Source: Terriglobales bacterium
GTDB taxonomy: Bacteria; Acidobacteriota; Terriglobia; Terriglobales; Acidobacteriaceae
Assembly (NCBI GenBank): GCA_030038475.1
Contig: JASHOU010000085.1
Coordinates: forward strand, 1 to 40,240
Reading direction: 5' to 3'
Length of the DNA stretch: 40,240 bases
Under the pieces are notes generated by a model. That model was not told the origin of the DNA. It saw only the letters and a program-made list of their open reading frames with translations, and did no database searches. The position numbers and the translations under genes are program-made. Shown here piece by piece: positions 24,551 to 33,046 of this stretch. Position 1 is the stretch's first letter, and every line of letters begins with the position of its first letter.

Positions 24551-25699
24551 CTATGCCTCCTCTTGCCCGAACAAAAACTGTATCTGCTGCCGTCGCCGCT
24601 CTTCGGTTGCAATGGCATGCCGTAGAGCGCCACTCTCGAGCAAGCGAAAAGCTCCGAAAGCCATCTCGATGAACGCCGGCCGACGCACCCAGAGCGCGGA
24701 GATCGGCCGCATGGTTCCAGTCCGATCGGGATGGAAGGTACGGTCATCCCAATAGGTTCCTGCAGGGCTCCCGGGTTGTTCTTTGGTTGTATCCAGGACT
24801 ACCTGAAGCATGCGAGCCCACAACGGCCGTGCGTACTGCGGCATGAACAGCACGTGAGTCTGTTTCCGGTTGCGAACCTCTCCGATATATTCGGGCAGGG
24901 ATGCAGCATTCGTCAGGTTCAGACACGCGCTCGGCTCGCAGCCGTGGCGGTCTCCGCCGGCGACGGTGGGAACGCCCCACCCCATGGCGAGTTCATATAC
25001 CTTGCGATTCTCCTCCCAGCTTCTGAATCCCCCCAATTCAAGGGCATGAATGTAGTTGCCGAGGCTCGCCATGAGCTGTTGTACGGCCTGCCGATGAACA
25101 TCTTCTCCCGCGCCAACAATATCCCACATGGGGTGGTTCAGGACGATCAAAACGTCTTTTTGCGTATGAAGCTCGGCCAGAACCTCCTTGAGCACGGCTT
25201 CATTGGGATCGGCCGTGTAGGAGTTCATGGTTTTGACGGTTTTGTCCGCACTGCGGGGAGGAAGATTGTGCAGTCCAATGTGGAGCTCGGCTCCACGATA
25301 AGGTACGCCCCATTCGATTGAAATCGGCACGTCGCTCATGTCCTTGTGAACGCGAAGCAACTGTGCCGCGTGGATGTTGTCGTGGTCGGTAAGGGAAACG
25401 AAGCTCCTCAGCCCGAGGACTTCACTGATCTGACGCGTTTCCACTTGATAGGCGGCACTGGGGGTCAGTGGTGGTGTCCAGAACGCGCGCTCAAAGTCGA
25501 TGTGAACCTTTGATTCCCTCATGGCCTCCCGGTCTTTCATCCGTAGAAACCAACGGAAAATCGGAAATCTACATGCAAAATCCGGAATGAAGTGAAGACT
25601 TTCCTGAGAAAAGTTGGTATGGCCGTGAAGAGATACTGCGCTCTGGCAGAGCTCAGCGGCCCTAGGTTCCTTCCAAAGACAGGAGATCTTCCGCTCCAC
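24551..25699 (-). CDS. PHP-domain metal-dependent phosphoesterase
   Basis: GTG 25699 follows GGAGG by four bases and gives 382 residues; the frame is open further upstream but without a ribosome site. Metal-binding motifs of the PHP fold are present: LHGHTNFS (His25, His27), SLTDHDNIH (about 102-110), HIGLHN (140-145), VLNHPMWD (187-193) and GGDRHGCE (248-255). PHP enzymes hydrolyse phosphoesters with a trinuclear metal site. Paired with a GT4 transferase it could trim a phosphorylated glycosyl intermediate. It is the first gene of a five-gene operon (PHP, GT4, membrane protein, GT4, LolA-like). Confidence 0.88.
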   Translation of the reverse strand: MERKISCLWKEPRAAELCQSAVSLHGHTNFSQESLHFIPDFACRFPIFRWFLRMKDREAMRESKVHIDFERAFWTPPLTPSAAYQVETRQISEVLGLRSFVSLTDHDNIHAAQLLRVHKDMSDVPISIEWGVPYRGAELHIGLHNLPPRSADKTVKTMNSYTADPNEAVLKEVLAELHTQKDVLIVLNHPMWDIVGAGEDVHRQAVQQLMASLGNYIHALELGGFRSWEENRKVYELAMGWGVPTVAGGDRHGCEPSACLNLTNAASLPEYIGEVRNRKQTHVLFMPQYARPLWARMLQVVLDTTKEQPGSPAGTYWDDRTFHPDRTGTMRPISALWVRRPAFIEMAFGAFRLLESGALRHAIATEERRRQQIQFLFGQEEA

Positions 25700-26162
25700 G
25701 TATCCTCCCTGGGTTGTCGAGGTTGAAAAGCATGCGTGCGAGCTCACTATCAGGCATGTTTATAAACGGAGCATGAACATGAGATGGACATTCGGTAAAC
25801 GTACCCAGATTGCTAATAGATGGGACGAACTGAACCACTGCCATGGCTCCCATCTGTGCCACACGAGTCATTTGCCGCTGGCTTTGGGGCTGTTGGGTTT
25901 TCGTACGCCCGGTTGTGACTTCGGGAGGTTTTCCCTGTATTTTCCCCGTTAGCAGGGAATTCACAAAGAAGGTTAGGGCCAGACTCTTCTCTCTACCACA
26001 AAGTCTGAAATGTAGAGAAATCCGCCTGGATTGCTCTGAAATTTGCGGGAAATGAGCACAATTTCGCCGTTCTTGCTTTCAAATCCGGACCAGAAAAAGT
26101 GCTCCTCTTTAGCCCGGCTGGTGTTTCTGCATTTTCTCACAGTTCCCAGCCTCGATCGCGTC
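25700..26162. other. Intergenic region upstream of the PHP-GT operon
   Basis: About 460 bp between the P450 stop and the PHP start, presumably holding the operon promoter. A minus-strand frame of about 100 codons (25662-25964) overlaps the PHP start. Its end reads plausibly, but it has no clear ribosome site and I do not support it as a gene. Confidence 0.4.
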
Positions 26163-27536
26163 TTATGCGATGCACGAGGCAGGCGCGATGGCATGGGTGA
26201 ACATCATGCGGATTCCGTGTTTCGGTCGCAGGATGACCATCGGGCGAGCTTCGATCATTTGTCCGGGAGCTAATTGAAAATCGTACGTCTTGAGCAGATC
26301 GCGCAGAATCATGAGCATTTGCAGCATCGCGTAATTTCCGCCGATACAGCCTCGCGGTCCGCCACCGAAAGGAAGAAAGGTAAAGGGTGTGCGCAGCTTC
26401 TCGTTTGCTCTGGTAAAACGCTCCGTATTGAAATTCTCCGGATTTCCCCAGTAACGCGGAGCATGATGCGCACCATACACATACACAATGACCATCGATC
26501 CGCTGGGTATGGCGAGGTCGCCGACGCGGTCGTCTGCAACCGCCATGCGGTCGACCATCCAAAACGGCGGATAGAGGCGGAGCGCCTCCTGAATTACCTG
26601 AGTCGCGTATTCGAATTTTGGAACGTCGCTATGGTTGAGAGGCGCTTCGCCGAGCACGGTATCAAACTCCTGCCGTACCCTTCCGAGGCAATCGGGACGC
26701 GAGCTCAAAAGATAAAGAAGCCACGATAGCGCGTTCGACGATGTTTCATGGCCGGCAACCAGAAGTTGCATGCTCTCGCTCAGGATGAGTTCATCGGGCA
26801 TACCATGGCCATCACTGTATCGCGCATCCATCAAAGTCTGCAGCAGATCGTGGCCGGGCGGTTCGTGGCGGCGCCTGGTGATGTATTCGAGCAGAACGGC
26901 GTCGGCGCGGGTGCGCATGTCTTCGTGTTTGCGCAGTTGGCCCGAGACGGCGAACCAGGGATTGAGATAAGGCTGAAGGGTTTGCCGAACGATGAATTCC
27001 TGGACGGTGCAGATGGTCTGGCTGACGAGATCGATATCTTCATCCTCCAACCGCGCGCCAAATAGCGATCGCGCGACCATCGTGAAAGTAATCTTCATCA
27101 TGTGGGGGTAGATATCGACAGGGCCCTCACGGACCTGTCTGTCGAAGTCCCGCAGCGAGTCGGCGAGGGAGTCCTGCATGATGGAGCACAGTGCATCGAG
27201 TTGCTTTCGATCGAAGCCGGTCTGGATCAGACGCCGCTGCGTGCGCCAGGGTTCTCCATGGGTCGTGAGCAGACCTTTCCCCAGGAAGTGGCCCATACGC
27301 TTTACCTGAATTTCGGATTTTTGGTAGTTCTCCGAATTGTTCTTCAACACGTGCTGAATGACAGCGGGATCGATGGTAACGATCGCTTCCTTGAGACCAC
27401 CCAAATAGAGCCGGAATGTGTCGCCGAAGGTTTCCGTGTACCTCGACAAAACCTGCACGGGATTGCGCGCCATTGCGCGAGAATCCGCAAAGCAGCGAAA
27501 TCGGGAAACAACTGGGATCGGTGCAGTCGTAGGCAT
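26163..27536 (-). CDS. Cytochrome P450
   Basis: ATG 27536 gives 457 residues, the usual size; the open frame extends 55 codons upstream into the desaturase gene, but that part is not P450-like. Signatures: I-helix oxygen-binding LLVAGHETSS, K-helix E-x-x-R in IQEALRLYPP, the later ENFNTERF, and the haem loop FLPFGGGPRGCIGG with the thiolate Cys at about 397. The layout resembles fatty-acid-oxidising P450s, but the substrate is not determinable. The start lies 8 bp after the desaturase stop, so the two are co-transcribed and probably act on the same acyl chain. No redox partner is encoded nearby. Confidence 0.93.
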   Translation of the reverse strand: MPTTAPIPVVSRFRCFADSRAMARNPVQVLSRYTETFGDTFRLYLGGLKEAIVTIDPAVIQHVLKNNSENYQKSEIQVKRMGHFLGKGLLTTHGEPWRTQRRLIQTGFDRKQLDALCSIMQDSLADSLRDFDRQVREGPVDIYPHMMKITFTMVARSLFGARLEDEDIDLVSQTICTVQEFIVRQTLQPYLNPWFAVSGQLRKHEDMRTRADAVLLEYITRRRHEPPGHDLLQTLMDARYSDGHGMPDELILSESMQLLVAGHETSSNALSWLLYLLSSRPDCLGRVRQEFDTVLGEAPLNHSDVPKFEYATQVIQEALRLYPPFWMVDRMAVADDRVGDLAIPSGSMVIVYVYGAHHAPRYWGNPENFNTERFTRANEKLRTPFTFLPFGGGPRGCIGGNYAMLQMLMILRDLLKTYDFQLAPGQMIEARPMVILRPKHGIRMMFTHAIAPASCIA

Positions 27537-27544
27537 CGTTGAGC

Positions 27545-28681
27545 TCAGTTTTCGTTCCCCAGTTGCTTCAACAGTATCAGATGGTGCCGGATTGCCCCGG
27601 TCATGGTGGGGTTCTGCCGATAGCAAACCCCAAACTCTTCGGCAGTCTGCTTCACGATCCTGGTCAGCGGAGCATAGTGGGTATGGCATACGAAGGGGCA
27701 CAGGTGGTGGACGATGTGATGGTTAAGCCCGCCCACGAGCCAACCGACAAGCGGGTTTTCAGTTGCATAATCGGCCGTCGTCGCGAAGATGTGATACACG
27801 CCGTTGTCAAACTCACCCCGGTCCGCGGGAAAGTAGGTGTTGTCGACGGTGTGCGTCGACTGGAATACGAGCGTTACGGTTAAACCGACGATCAAATTGA
27901 CCAGGAGGAACGCACCAGCAACCAGCAGAGGCGATTCTCCCAGCACCATCACCGGCAAGACAAGCATGTAAGTGAGATAGAAGCCCTTGCCGGCAAAGAG
28001 AATCGCGTATTCTCGCAGCGAATGTTTGGTGCGTCTCAGATATTCGTGGGTCGGGAAGAAAAAGCACTGGAAATCCCTGAAAAACACGTAATCGAGAGAG
28101 AACAGCGCATAAACGAACAATGCGTAGAAATGCTGGAACCGGTGCCACGGCAACCGGGATTCATAGGGCGTAAAACGAAAAATTCCGCGTCCGGAAAGCG
28201 CGTCATCTTCGCCGTGCAGATTGATGCAGGAGTGATGGCCCCGATGATGGAGGATGCGCCACATGTAGGAACTGATCCCGCACAAATCGAAGACATAGTT
28301 CAGGGTTTTGTTGACCGGCGACCGGGACGAGATGGCGTTGTGATTGCTGTCATGGGCGATGTTCAGCAAGAGGAATGTCTGCGCGAGCCCGCCTAAAAGG
28401 TAAAGGGTGACAAACTTCCATGAACCGGGCCTGAGCGTATACAGAGCAATCCAGCTGCCCACAAAGACTGCCAGACCCACAGCGATCTTGACCCGCATCG
28501 TACCGTCCGCTTTAGGGGAGATGTTCCGATCGGCAAAATACCTATCCAAGCGGCTACGTAAGACTTTCGGAAAGGAAGAACCGCCGGCCGGTTCGATAAT
28601 CGGGGGCACTGATGTTTCCGAGGGTACAAGATCCGCGATGTCGGGCTGATCGGCAATCACCGCTCGGGTCTCGAACGTCAT
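27545..28681 (-). CDS. Membrane fatty-acid desaturase (three His boxes)
   Basis: ATG 28681 with GGAGG six bases upstream is preferred to ATG 28699 or the longer frame, giving 378 residues. The three histidine boxes that bind the di-iron centre are HDSNH (about 110-114), HHRGHH (145-150) and HHIVHH (321-326). Four or so membrane helices surround them. Box order and the C-terminal HTHY resemble acyl-lipid/linoleoyl-CoA-type desaturases, which use an H/Q-x-x-H-H third box. It introduces a double bond in an acyl chain, either lipid-, CoA- or carrier-bound. It is first in a two-gene unit with the P450 and divergent from the adenylation-ACP-reductase gene. Confidence 0.93.
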   Translation of the reverse strand: MTFETRAVIADQPDIADLVPSETSVPPIIEPAGGSSFPKVLRSRLDRYFADRNISPKADGTMRVKIAVGLAVFVGSWIALYTLRPGSWKFVTLYLLGGLAQTFLLLNIAHDSNHNAISSRSPVNKTLNYVFDLCGISSYMWRILHHRGHHSCINLHGEDDALSGRGIFRFTPYESRLPWHRFQHFYALFVYALFSLDYVFFRDFQCFFFPTHEYLRRTKHSLREYAILFAGKGFYLTYMLVLPVMVLGESPLLVAGAFLLVNLIVGLTVTLVFQSTHTVDNTYFPADRGEFDNGVYHIFATTADYATENPLVGWLVGGLNHHIVHHLCPFVCHTHYAPLTRIVKQTAEEFGVCYRQNPTMTGAIRHHLILLKQLGNEN

Positions 28682-29186
28682 CGACGCCTCCGCGATCATG
28701 GTAAATTGGACCGACACGTTCCACAAGTTACATGAGTGGCCCCGACCCGCGGCGTAATTGCCGCGCTGTCGACAGTTTCCCGGACGTCTTTATTGCGAAC
28801 TCTTAAGGCAGTCAAGAGAATTCGGATCGGACAAAGCCTGGGTGCGGCGCGTGATTCCAGGAAGCGATGACGCATGGCTTTATCCGAATGCTTTGCTAAT
28901 ATACCAACCAATGAATCGTAACGAACGGAGCCTCCTGCCCGTGGCCGTAGAAGCTTCGCGTTGCTCCGCAACTCTGCCTCGCACCCTGTGCGGCGAAATG
29001 GAAAACCCCCGTTCCCCAGGTAGTCGATCGGCGCTTATACTGGAGAAAAAACGCGTACATTCTCACAGTCGGCCTACTTTTCCGGTCTGCACCTTGAGAC
29101 TTAATCGTCTTTCACCTCGCTCGATGGTGACGGATATTTCGTTTTACTGACGTGCATTCTATTCGACCTTGGAGGATCGCTGATTG
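28682..29186. promoter_or_regulatory. Divergent promoter region between desaturase and FAAL-ACP-reductase
   Basis: About 500 bp between two divergent start codons and therefore the presumed control region of both units. No convincing gene lies here; the overlapping minus-strand frame (28696-28971) reads Arg-rich. I could not assign -35/-10 elements or an operator by eye. Confidence 0.5.
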
Positions 29187-32100
29187 ATGATGGCGTCAAT
29201 TCTGGACCACCTGGATAAGCTGGCGGATGAGCACCCGAATAAACTGCTTTATTCGTACCTTGACGTAAACGGCGATCTGATCGAAACCCACACCTACGCG
29301 TCGTTTCTCCGCCGAGCGCAGGCGATCGCCGAACATTTGCGGAAGGATGGTCGTTTCGCGGCGGGCGATCGGCTTCTGCTTGCCTACCCGCCGGGTCTCG
29401 AAATGATCTGCGCGTTTTTTGGTTGCGTGCGCGCCGGATTGATCCCCGTGCCGGTCTATCCGCCCAGTTCGCGCGGCTTTCAGAGCGCCCTCTACAAGAC
29501 GGTCCACATCGCAAAGGATTGCCAGGCGGCTGGTATCTTGACCAGCAGAGACTACCTCGCATCTCTCAAGACGAACCTCGCCAGGCGTGGAGTCTCGGCA
29601 TTGGGCGTCGACTTGGATTACATTTCCGGTCTTCCGTGGATAGCCACGGAAGATTACGTCGACACGATTTCGGACCGCACACATTTCGATCCTTCGAAGA
29701 TCTTGTTTCTCCAGTACACCTCGGGTTCGACGATGGAGCCCAAGGGTGTGATCGTGTCGCACGAAAACATCTTGAATACTTATTCGCTGGTGATCGACCA
29801 TCCAGATCCGGTCGTCGTTTCCTGGCTTCCGCAGTACCACGATATGGGGCTGATCGGGTGCTACCTCTATCCAGCACTGAAAGGTGGCACCACGTACGGG
29901 TTCGCTCCGGTGGACTTCATTCAGCGACCGATCCTGTGGTTCAATGCGATTACGACTTACCGCGCCACTGCGGCGGCTGCCCCCAACTTCGCTTATGACT
30001 ATTGCTTACGCGCCGGCAGGATTTCCAAGGAAAGCTTGGAGGCTTGTGATCTCAGCTCACTTCGCGTATTGATGTGCGCCGCCGAACCGGTAAAGCCGGA
30101 TATCTACACCCGGTTTCTGGAAGCGTTTCAGCCCTATGGACTCAAGTCCGAGAGTTTCTACGTCGCCTACGGGCTGGCCGAAAATACTTTGGCGGTCTCA
30201 CTGGGCGGTCGCAACATCGTTTCCGTCAACAAGCGTGCCCTGGCGCTCGGGAAGGCCCGCATGACCACTGAGGTCTCAGAGATCGACGGCGCCACGCAGA
30301 TTGTCAGTTGTGGAACCTCGCTCCCCGGTCTCGACGTTAAGATCGTGGATCCGGAAGGACATTTCGCTCTTAAGCCAGAGCGCATCGGCGAAATTTGGGT
30401 CGCCGGAAGCGGTAAGTGCCAGGGTTACTGGAATAATCCTGAATTGACTCTGAAGCAGTTTCGTGCGCGGCTCGTGGACGACACTCCCTATGACGACGGC
30501 TACCTTCGGACCGGCGACATAGGATTCATCCACGACGGCGAACTCTATGTCTGCGGCCGCATCAAGGACATGATTATTCTGCGCGGGCAAAACTATTACC
30601 CGCAAGACATTGAGAACGTCGTGGAGAAATCATCCAGTCTGATCCGGCACAATTGCGTCGTCGCCTTCCAGGTTCAGGAAGACAGCGAGCCTGCGCTGGC
30701 AATCGTCGCCGAAGTCAAAAATCCTAAGACACTTCCTGAAGCACGAAAGATTGCCATTGCGGTCCGGAATTATCTCAACGTGGAAGTGGCGAGGATTTCC
30801 TTGATCGCGCCTCGTGCCATCCCGCGAACAAGTTCGGGGAAGATCATGCGCCATAAGACCAAGCAGATGTGGCTGCAAGGTCAGTTCACCGTCCTCTCCG
30901 ACTTTTCGCGGGAGAAGGACGCCGGGAAATCCGATTCCGGCATGCATTCAGCTTTCGCCGAATTGAAAGCCAGATACAACCTGACAGGTCAGGAGTCGTA
31001 TAACCTGGTCGAAGCCGGCTTGGATTCCTTGGATCTTGTTGTGTTCATGCATGAGCTCAAGGAACTCCTGAAAGATAAGGGCGCCGAGTTGATGGCGAGG
31101 CAGGTGGATATTGGTGTCATTCAGCGGGTCAGCGTAGCCGAACTGTTTGGACTGGCCGAACAACTGGAGCACGCTCCCGAAGAGGCACTGGTTCATCTGC
31201 GCCAATCCCTTGCGGCTTTCCGTGAAGAGCAGTGCGCTGCTGAGAAACAGATGATGAGTAACGACAGGAAGCTCGTCTTCGAGCCGCTGGTGCCTTCGCC
31301 CATGCCCGAGATACCGATGCTGAATCATGTGCTGCTCACGGGCGGGACAGGCTTCATAGGGCCATTCCTCATCAAAAGCTTGCTAGAACAGACGCGGGCG
31401 AAGATCTATGTTCTGGTCAGGTCCTCCGACGAAAAGCAGGGCAGGCAAAGACTGAGAGCTGCGATGGAGTCAATGGGAGCATGCGGGGCCGGGCTGATGG
31501 AGATGTTCGAGGCCCGCGTGACGCCCGTCCCCGGCGACTTGGGGCAGCCAAAGCTTGGCCTGATGCAGGACGTGTGGGATTTCCTCGCGAGTGAAATCGA
31601 CACGGTGTTCCATAACGGTGCAACCGTCAACTACCTATTCAATTACGACCTAATGCGCGGCGCGAACGTATTTGGGACCAATGAGGTCATAAGATTGGCG
31701 TTCGAGGGAAGGCCTAAAGAGTTCAATTATGTCTCGACTACCTTCGTGTTTGGCTGGGCGGTCAAATCAATCTTGTATGAGACCGACCTGAACGAGAATA
31801 TGGAGCTTCTCGATTTCGGCTACAGTCAATCGAAATGGGTAGCGGAACAGGTGGTTGTCGACGCGCGCAGCCGGGGACTTACCGTGCGGATCTTCCGGCC
31901 CGCTCTCGTGAGTCCTTCCGTCACGGGCGGAGGTAACAACTTCGATATCGCCGTTCGCTTGCTTGCCTTTATGGTGAATCACGGCATTGGTGTCGATACT
32001 CTCAACCAGGTCAGCTTTGTTCCCGCCGACATTGTGGCGAACAATATCGTTGCCATCTCTACCACTCCCGGCACAGCGAATAAGACCTACCATGTTACTC

Positions 32101-32588
32101 GCGACGATTATTCGAACATGATGGATATTACCGGGCTTATTACGAAAGCAACCGGCCGGCAATTCGAAATATTCAGCCTTCCCGATTTTGTTCCCGAGCT
32201 GATCCGGAGATGCCGGAAGGAAGATCTTCTCTTCCCCCTGCTCGATTTTCTTGTGGGCTCTGTCGACAACATCTCCGCCATGGAGTTCAAACGCTATGAC
32301 AGCACTTCCTATCAAATGGCCCGGGATGCTTCCGTGTGGGGCAAACCGGACCCGTCTCTGGAAGACACGATCAACGGCATTTTGAAATTTCTATATCGCA
32401 AGGGAATCATTTCGGTCGTGGCTCGTGAGGTCAGCACGCTGTCACCAATCTTCGAGCGCGAACTGAACATCGGGACTCATCGGAGAGGTATAGATTGCGG
32501 TGCTGATTGCCTCCAATGCATGGCCGCTGCTGGAGATCCTGAGTGTATCGAGCAGATTCCGAAGATCGAAGCCTCGGAACAACTGTGA
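29187..32588 (+). CDS. Fatty acyl-adenylate ligase - ACP - thioester reductase fusion
   Basis: 1133 residues from ATG 29187 (GGAGG upstream; TTG 29184 also possible). Adenylation domain at about 1-570: core motif LQYTSGSTMEPKGVIVSHEN (about 173-192), WLPQYHDMGLIG typical of FAAL-type ligases, YLRTGDIGF and a C-terminal PRTSSGKIMRHK. Carrier domain at about 590-660 with the phosphopantetheine Ser614 in AGLDSLDL. Reductase domain at about 710-1095: NAD(P) motif LLTGGTGFIG and active-site YSQSKWVAEQ. The enzyme should activate a free fatty acid, load it on its own carrier and release it reductively as an aldehyde or alcohol. This is the carboxylic-acid-reductase plan with a FAAL-like front. It ends in an odd Cys-rich tail (CGADCLQCMAAAGDPEC). 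It is divergent from the desaturase/P450 pair. Confidence 0.93.
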   Translation: MMASILDHLDKLADEHPNKLLYSYLDVNGDLIETHTYASFLRRAQAIAEHLRKDGRFAAGDRLLLAYPPGLEMICAFFGCVRAGLIPVPVYPPSSRGFQSALYKTVHIAKDCQAAGILTSRDYLASLKTNLARRGVSALGVDLDYISGLPWIATEDYVDTISDRTHFDPSKILFLQYTSGSTMEPKGVIVSHENILNTYSLVIDHPDPVVVSWLPQYHDMGLIGCYLYPALKGGTTYGFAPVDFIQRPILWFNAITTYRATAAAAPNFAYDYCLRAGRISKESLEACDLSSLRVLMCAAEPVKPDIYTRFLEAFQPYGLKSESFYVAYGLAENTLAVSLGGRNIVSVNKRALALGKARMTTEVSEIDGATQIVSCGTSLPGLDVKIVDPEGHFALKPERIGEIWVAGSGKCQGYWNNPELTLKQFRARLVDDTPYDDGYLRTGDIGFIHDGELYVCGRIKDMIILRGQNYYPQDIENVVEKSSSLIRHNCVVAFQVQEDSEPALAIVAEVKNPKTLPEARKIAIAVRNYLNVEVARISLIAPRAIPRTSSGKIMRHKTKQMWLQGQFTVLSDFSREKDAGKSDSGMHSAFAELKARYNLTGQESYNLVEAGLDSLDLVVFMHELKELLKDKGAELMARQVDIGVIQRVSVAELFGLAEQLEHAPEEALVHLRQSLAAFREEQCAAEKQMMSNDRKLVFEPLVPSPMPEIPMLNHVLLTGGTGFIGPFLIKSLLEQTRAKIYVLVRSSDEKQGRQRLRAAMESMGACGAGLMEMFEARVTPVPGDLGQPKLGLMQDVWDFLASEIDTVFHNGATVNYLFNYDLMRGANVFGTNEVIRLAFEGRPKEFNYVSTTFVFGWAVKSILYETDLNENMELLDFGYSQSKWVAEQVVVDARSRGLTVRIFRPALVSPSVTGGGNNFDIAVRLLAFMVNHGIGVDTLNQVSFVPADIVANNIVAISTTPGTANKTYHVTRDDYSNMMDITGLITKATGRQFEIFSLPDFVPELIRRCRKEDLLFPLLDFLVGSVDNISAMEFKRYDSTSYQMARDASVWGKPDPSLEDTINGILKFLYRKGIISVVAREVSTLSPIFERELNIGTHRRGIDCGADCLQCMAAAGDPECIEQIPKIEASEQL

Positions 32589-32674
32589 GATGTTCGCGGG
32601 AGTCGATGAGCGAAAGCCTGTCGTTGCATTCGGTTCTCGTTTCAGTGTAAATTCGGAACACGCATCGTATCGTG

Positions 32675-32950
32675 ATGGGTATGCGATTGATTTCGAAACG
32701 CATAGCGTGGCTTTCCCTGTTGCTGACGTTGTGGTCGGCATTAGCGTTTGCCATGCATCACCATGCAAACGCAGATGAGTCCGCCTCTTGCCAGGTTTGC
32801 ATCGCGGCGCATTCAGCAACGCCGGTAATCGCAGCACCCACGCCCAAGCCGGTATTCTGTCGCCTGACGGAATTCCGTCTGCAAACAGCCGTAGCGAAGC
32901 AACGCCTCATAGCTTTCGCTTTGTATGTCCGCCCGCCTCCCGGCGTCTAA
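32675..32950 (+). CDS. Small exported His/Cys protein upstream of TonB receptor
   Basis: 91 residues from ATG 32675 (GTG 32672 and ATG 32681 are alternatives). A signal peptide (RIAWLSLLLTLWSALAFA) is followed at once by MHHHANADE and SCQVCIAAHS, a His cluster and a C-x-x-C that could bind metal. A proline-rich and then basic tail follows. Short secreted proteins of this design (DUF2946-like) are often encoded next to outer-membrane receptors for metals. It lies about 100 bp before the TonB receptor start, on the same strand. Confidence 0.65.
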   Translation: MGMRLISKRIAWLSLLLTLWSALAFAMHHHANADESASCQVCIAAHSATPVIAAPTPKPVFCRLTEFRLQTAVAKQRLIAFALYVRPPPGV

Positions 32951-33046
32951 AACGATCACATTTCAACTTGAAGAGGCGCGGTTCGATTTGCATTGAACCG
33001 TGCTGTGATCTTTTTTGCGACCCATCCAATTTCTCGGGAGGAATTC

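Noticed and set aside
25662-25964. 100-codon minus-strand frame upstream of PHP gene
   Set aside because: Overlaps the PHP start, lacks a ribosome site, and the PHP GTG has an ideal GGAGG.
27537-27701. 55-codon N-terminal extension of the P450
   Set aside because: It overlaps the desaturase 3' end and is not P450-like; ATG 27536 gives a normal-length protein.
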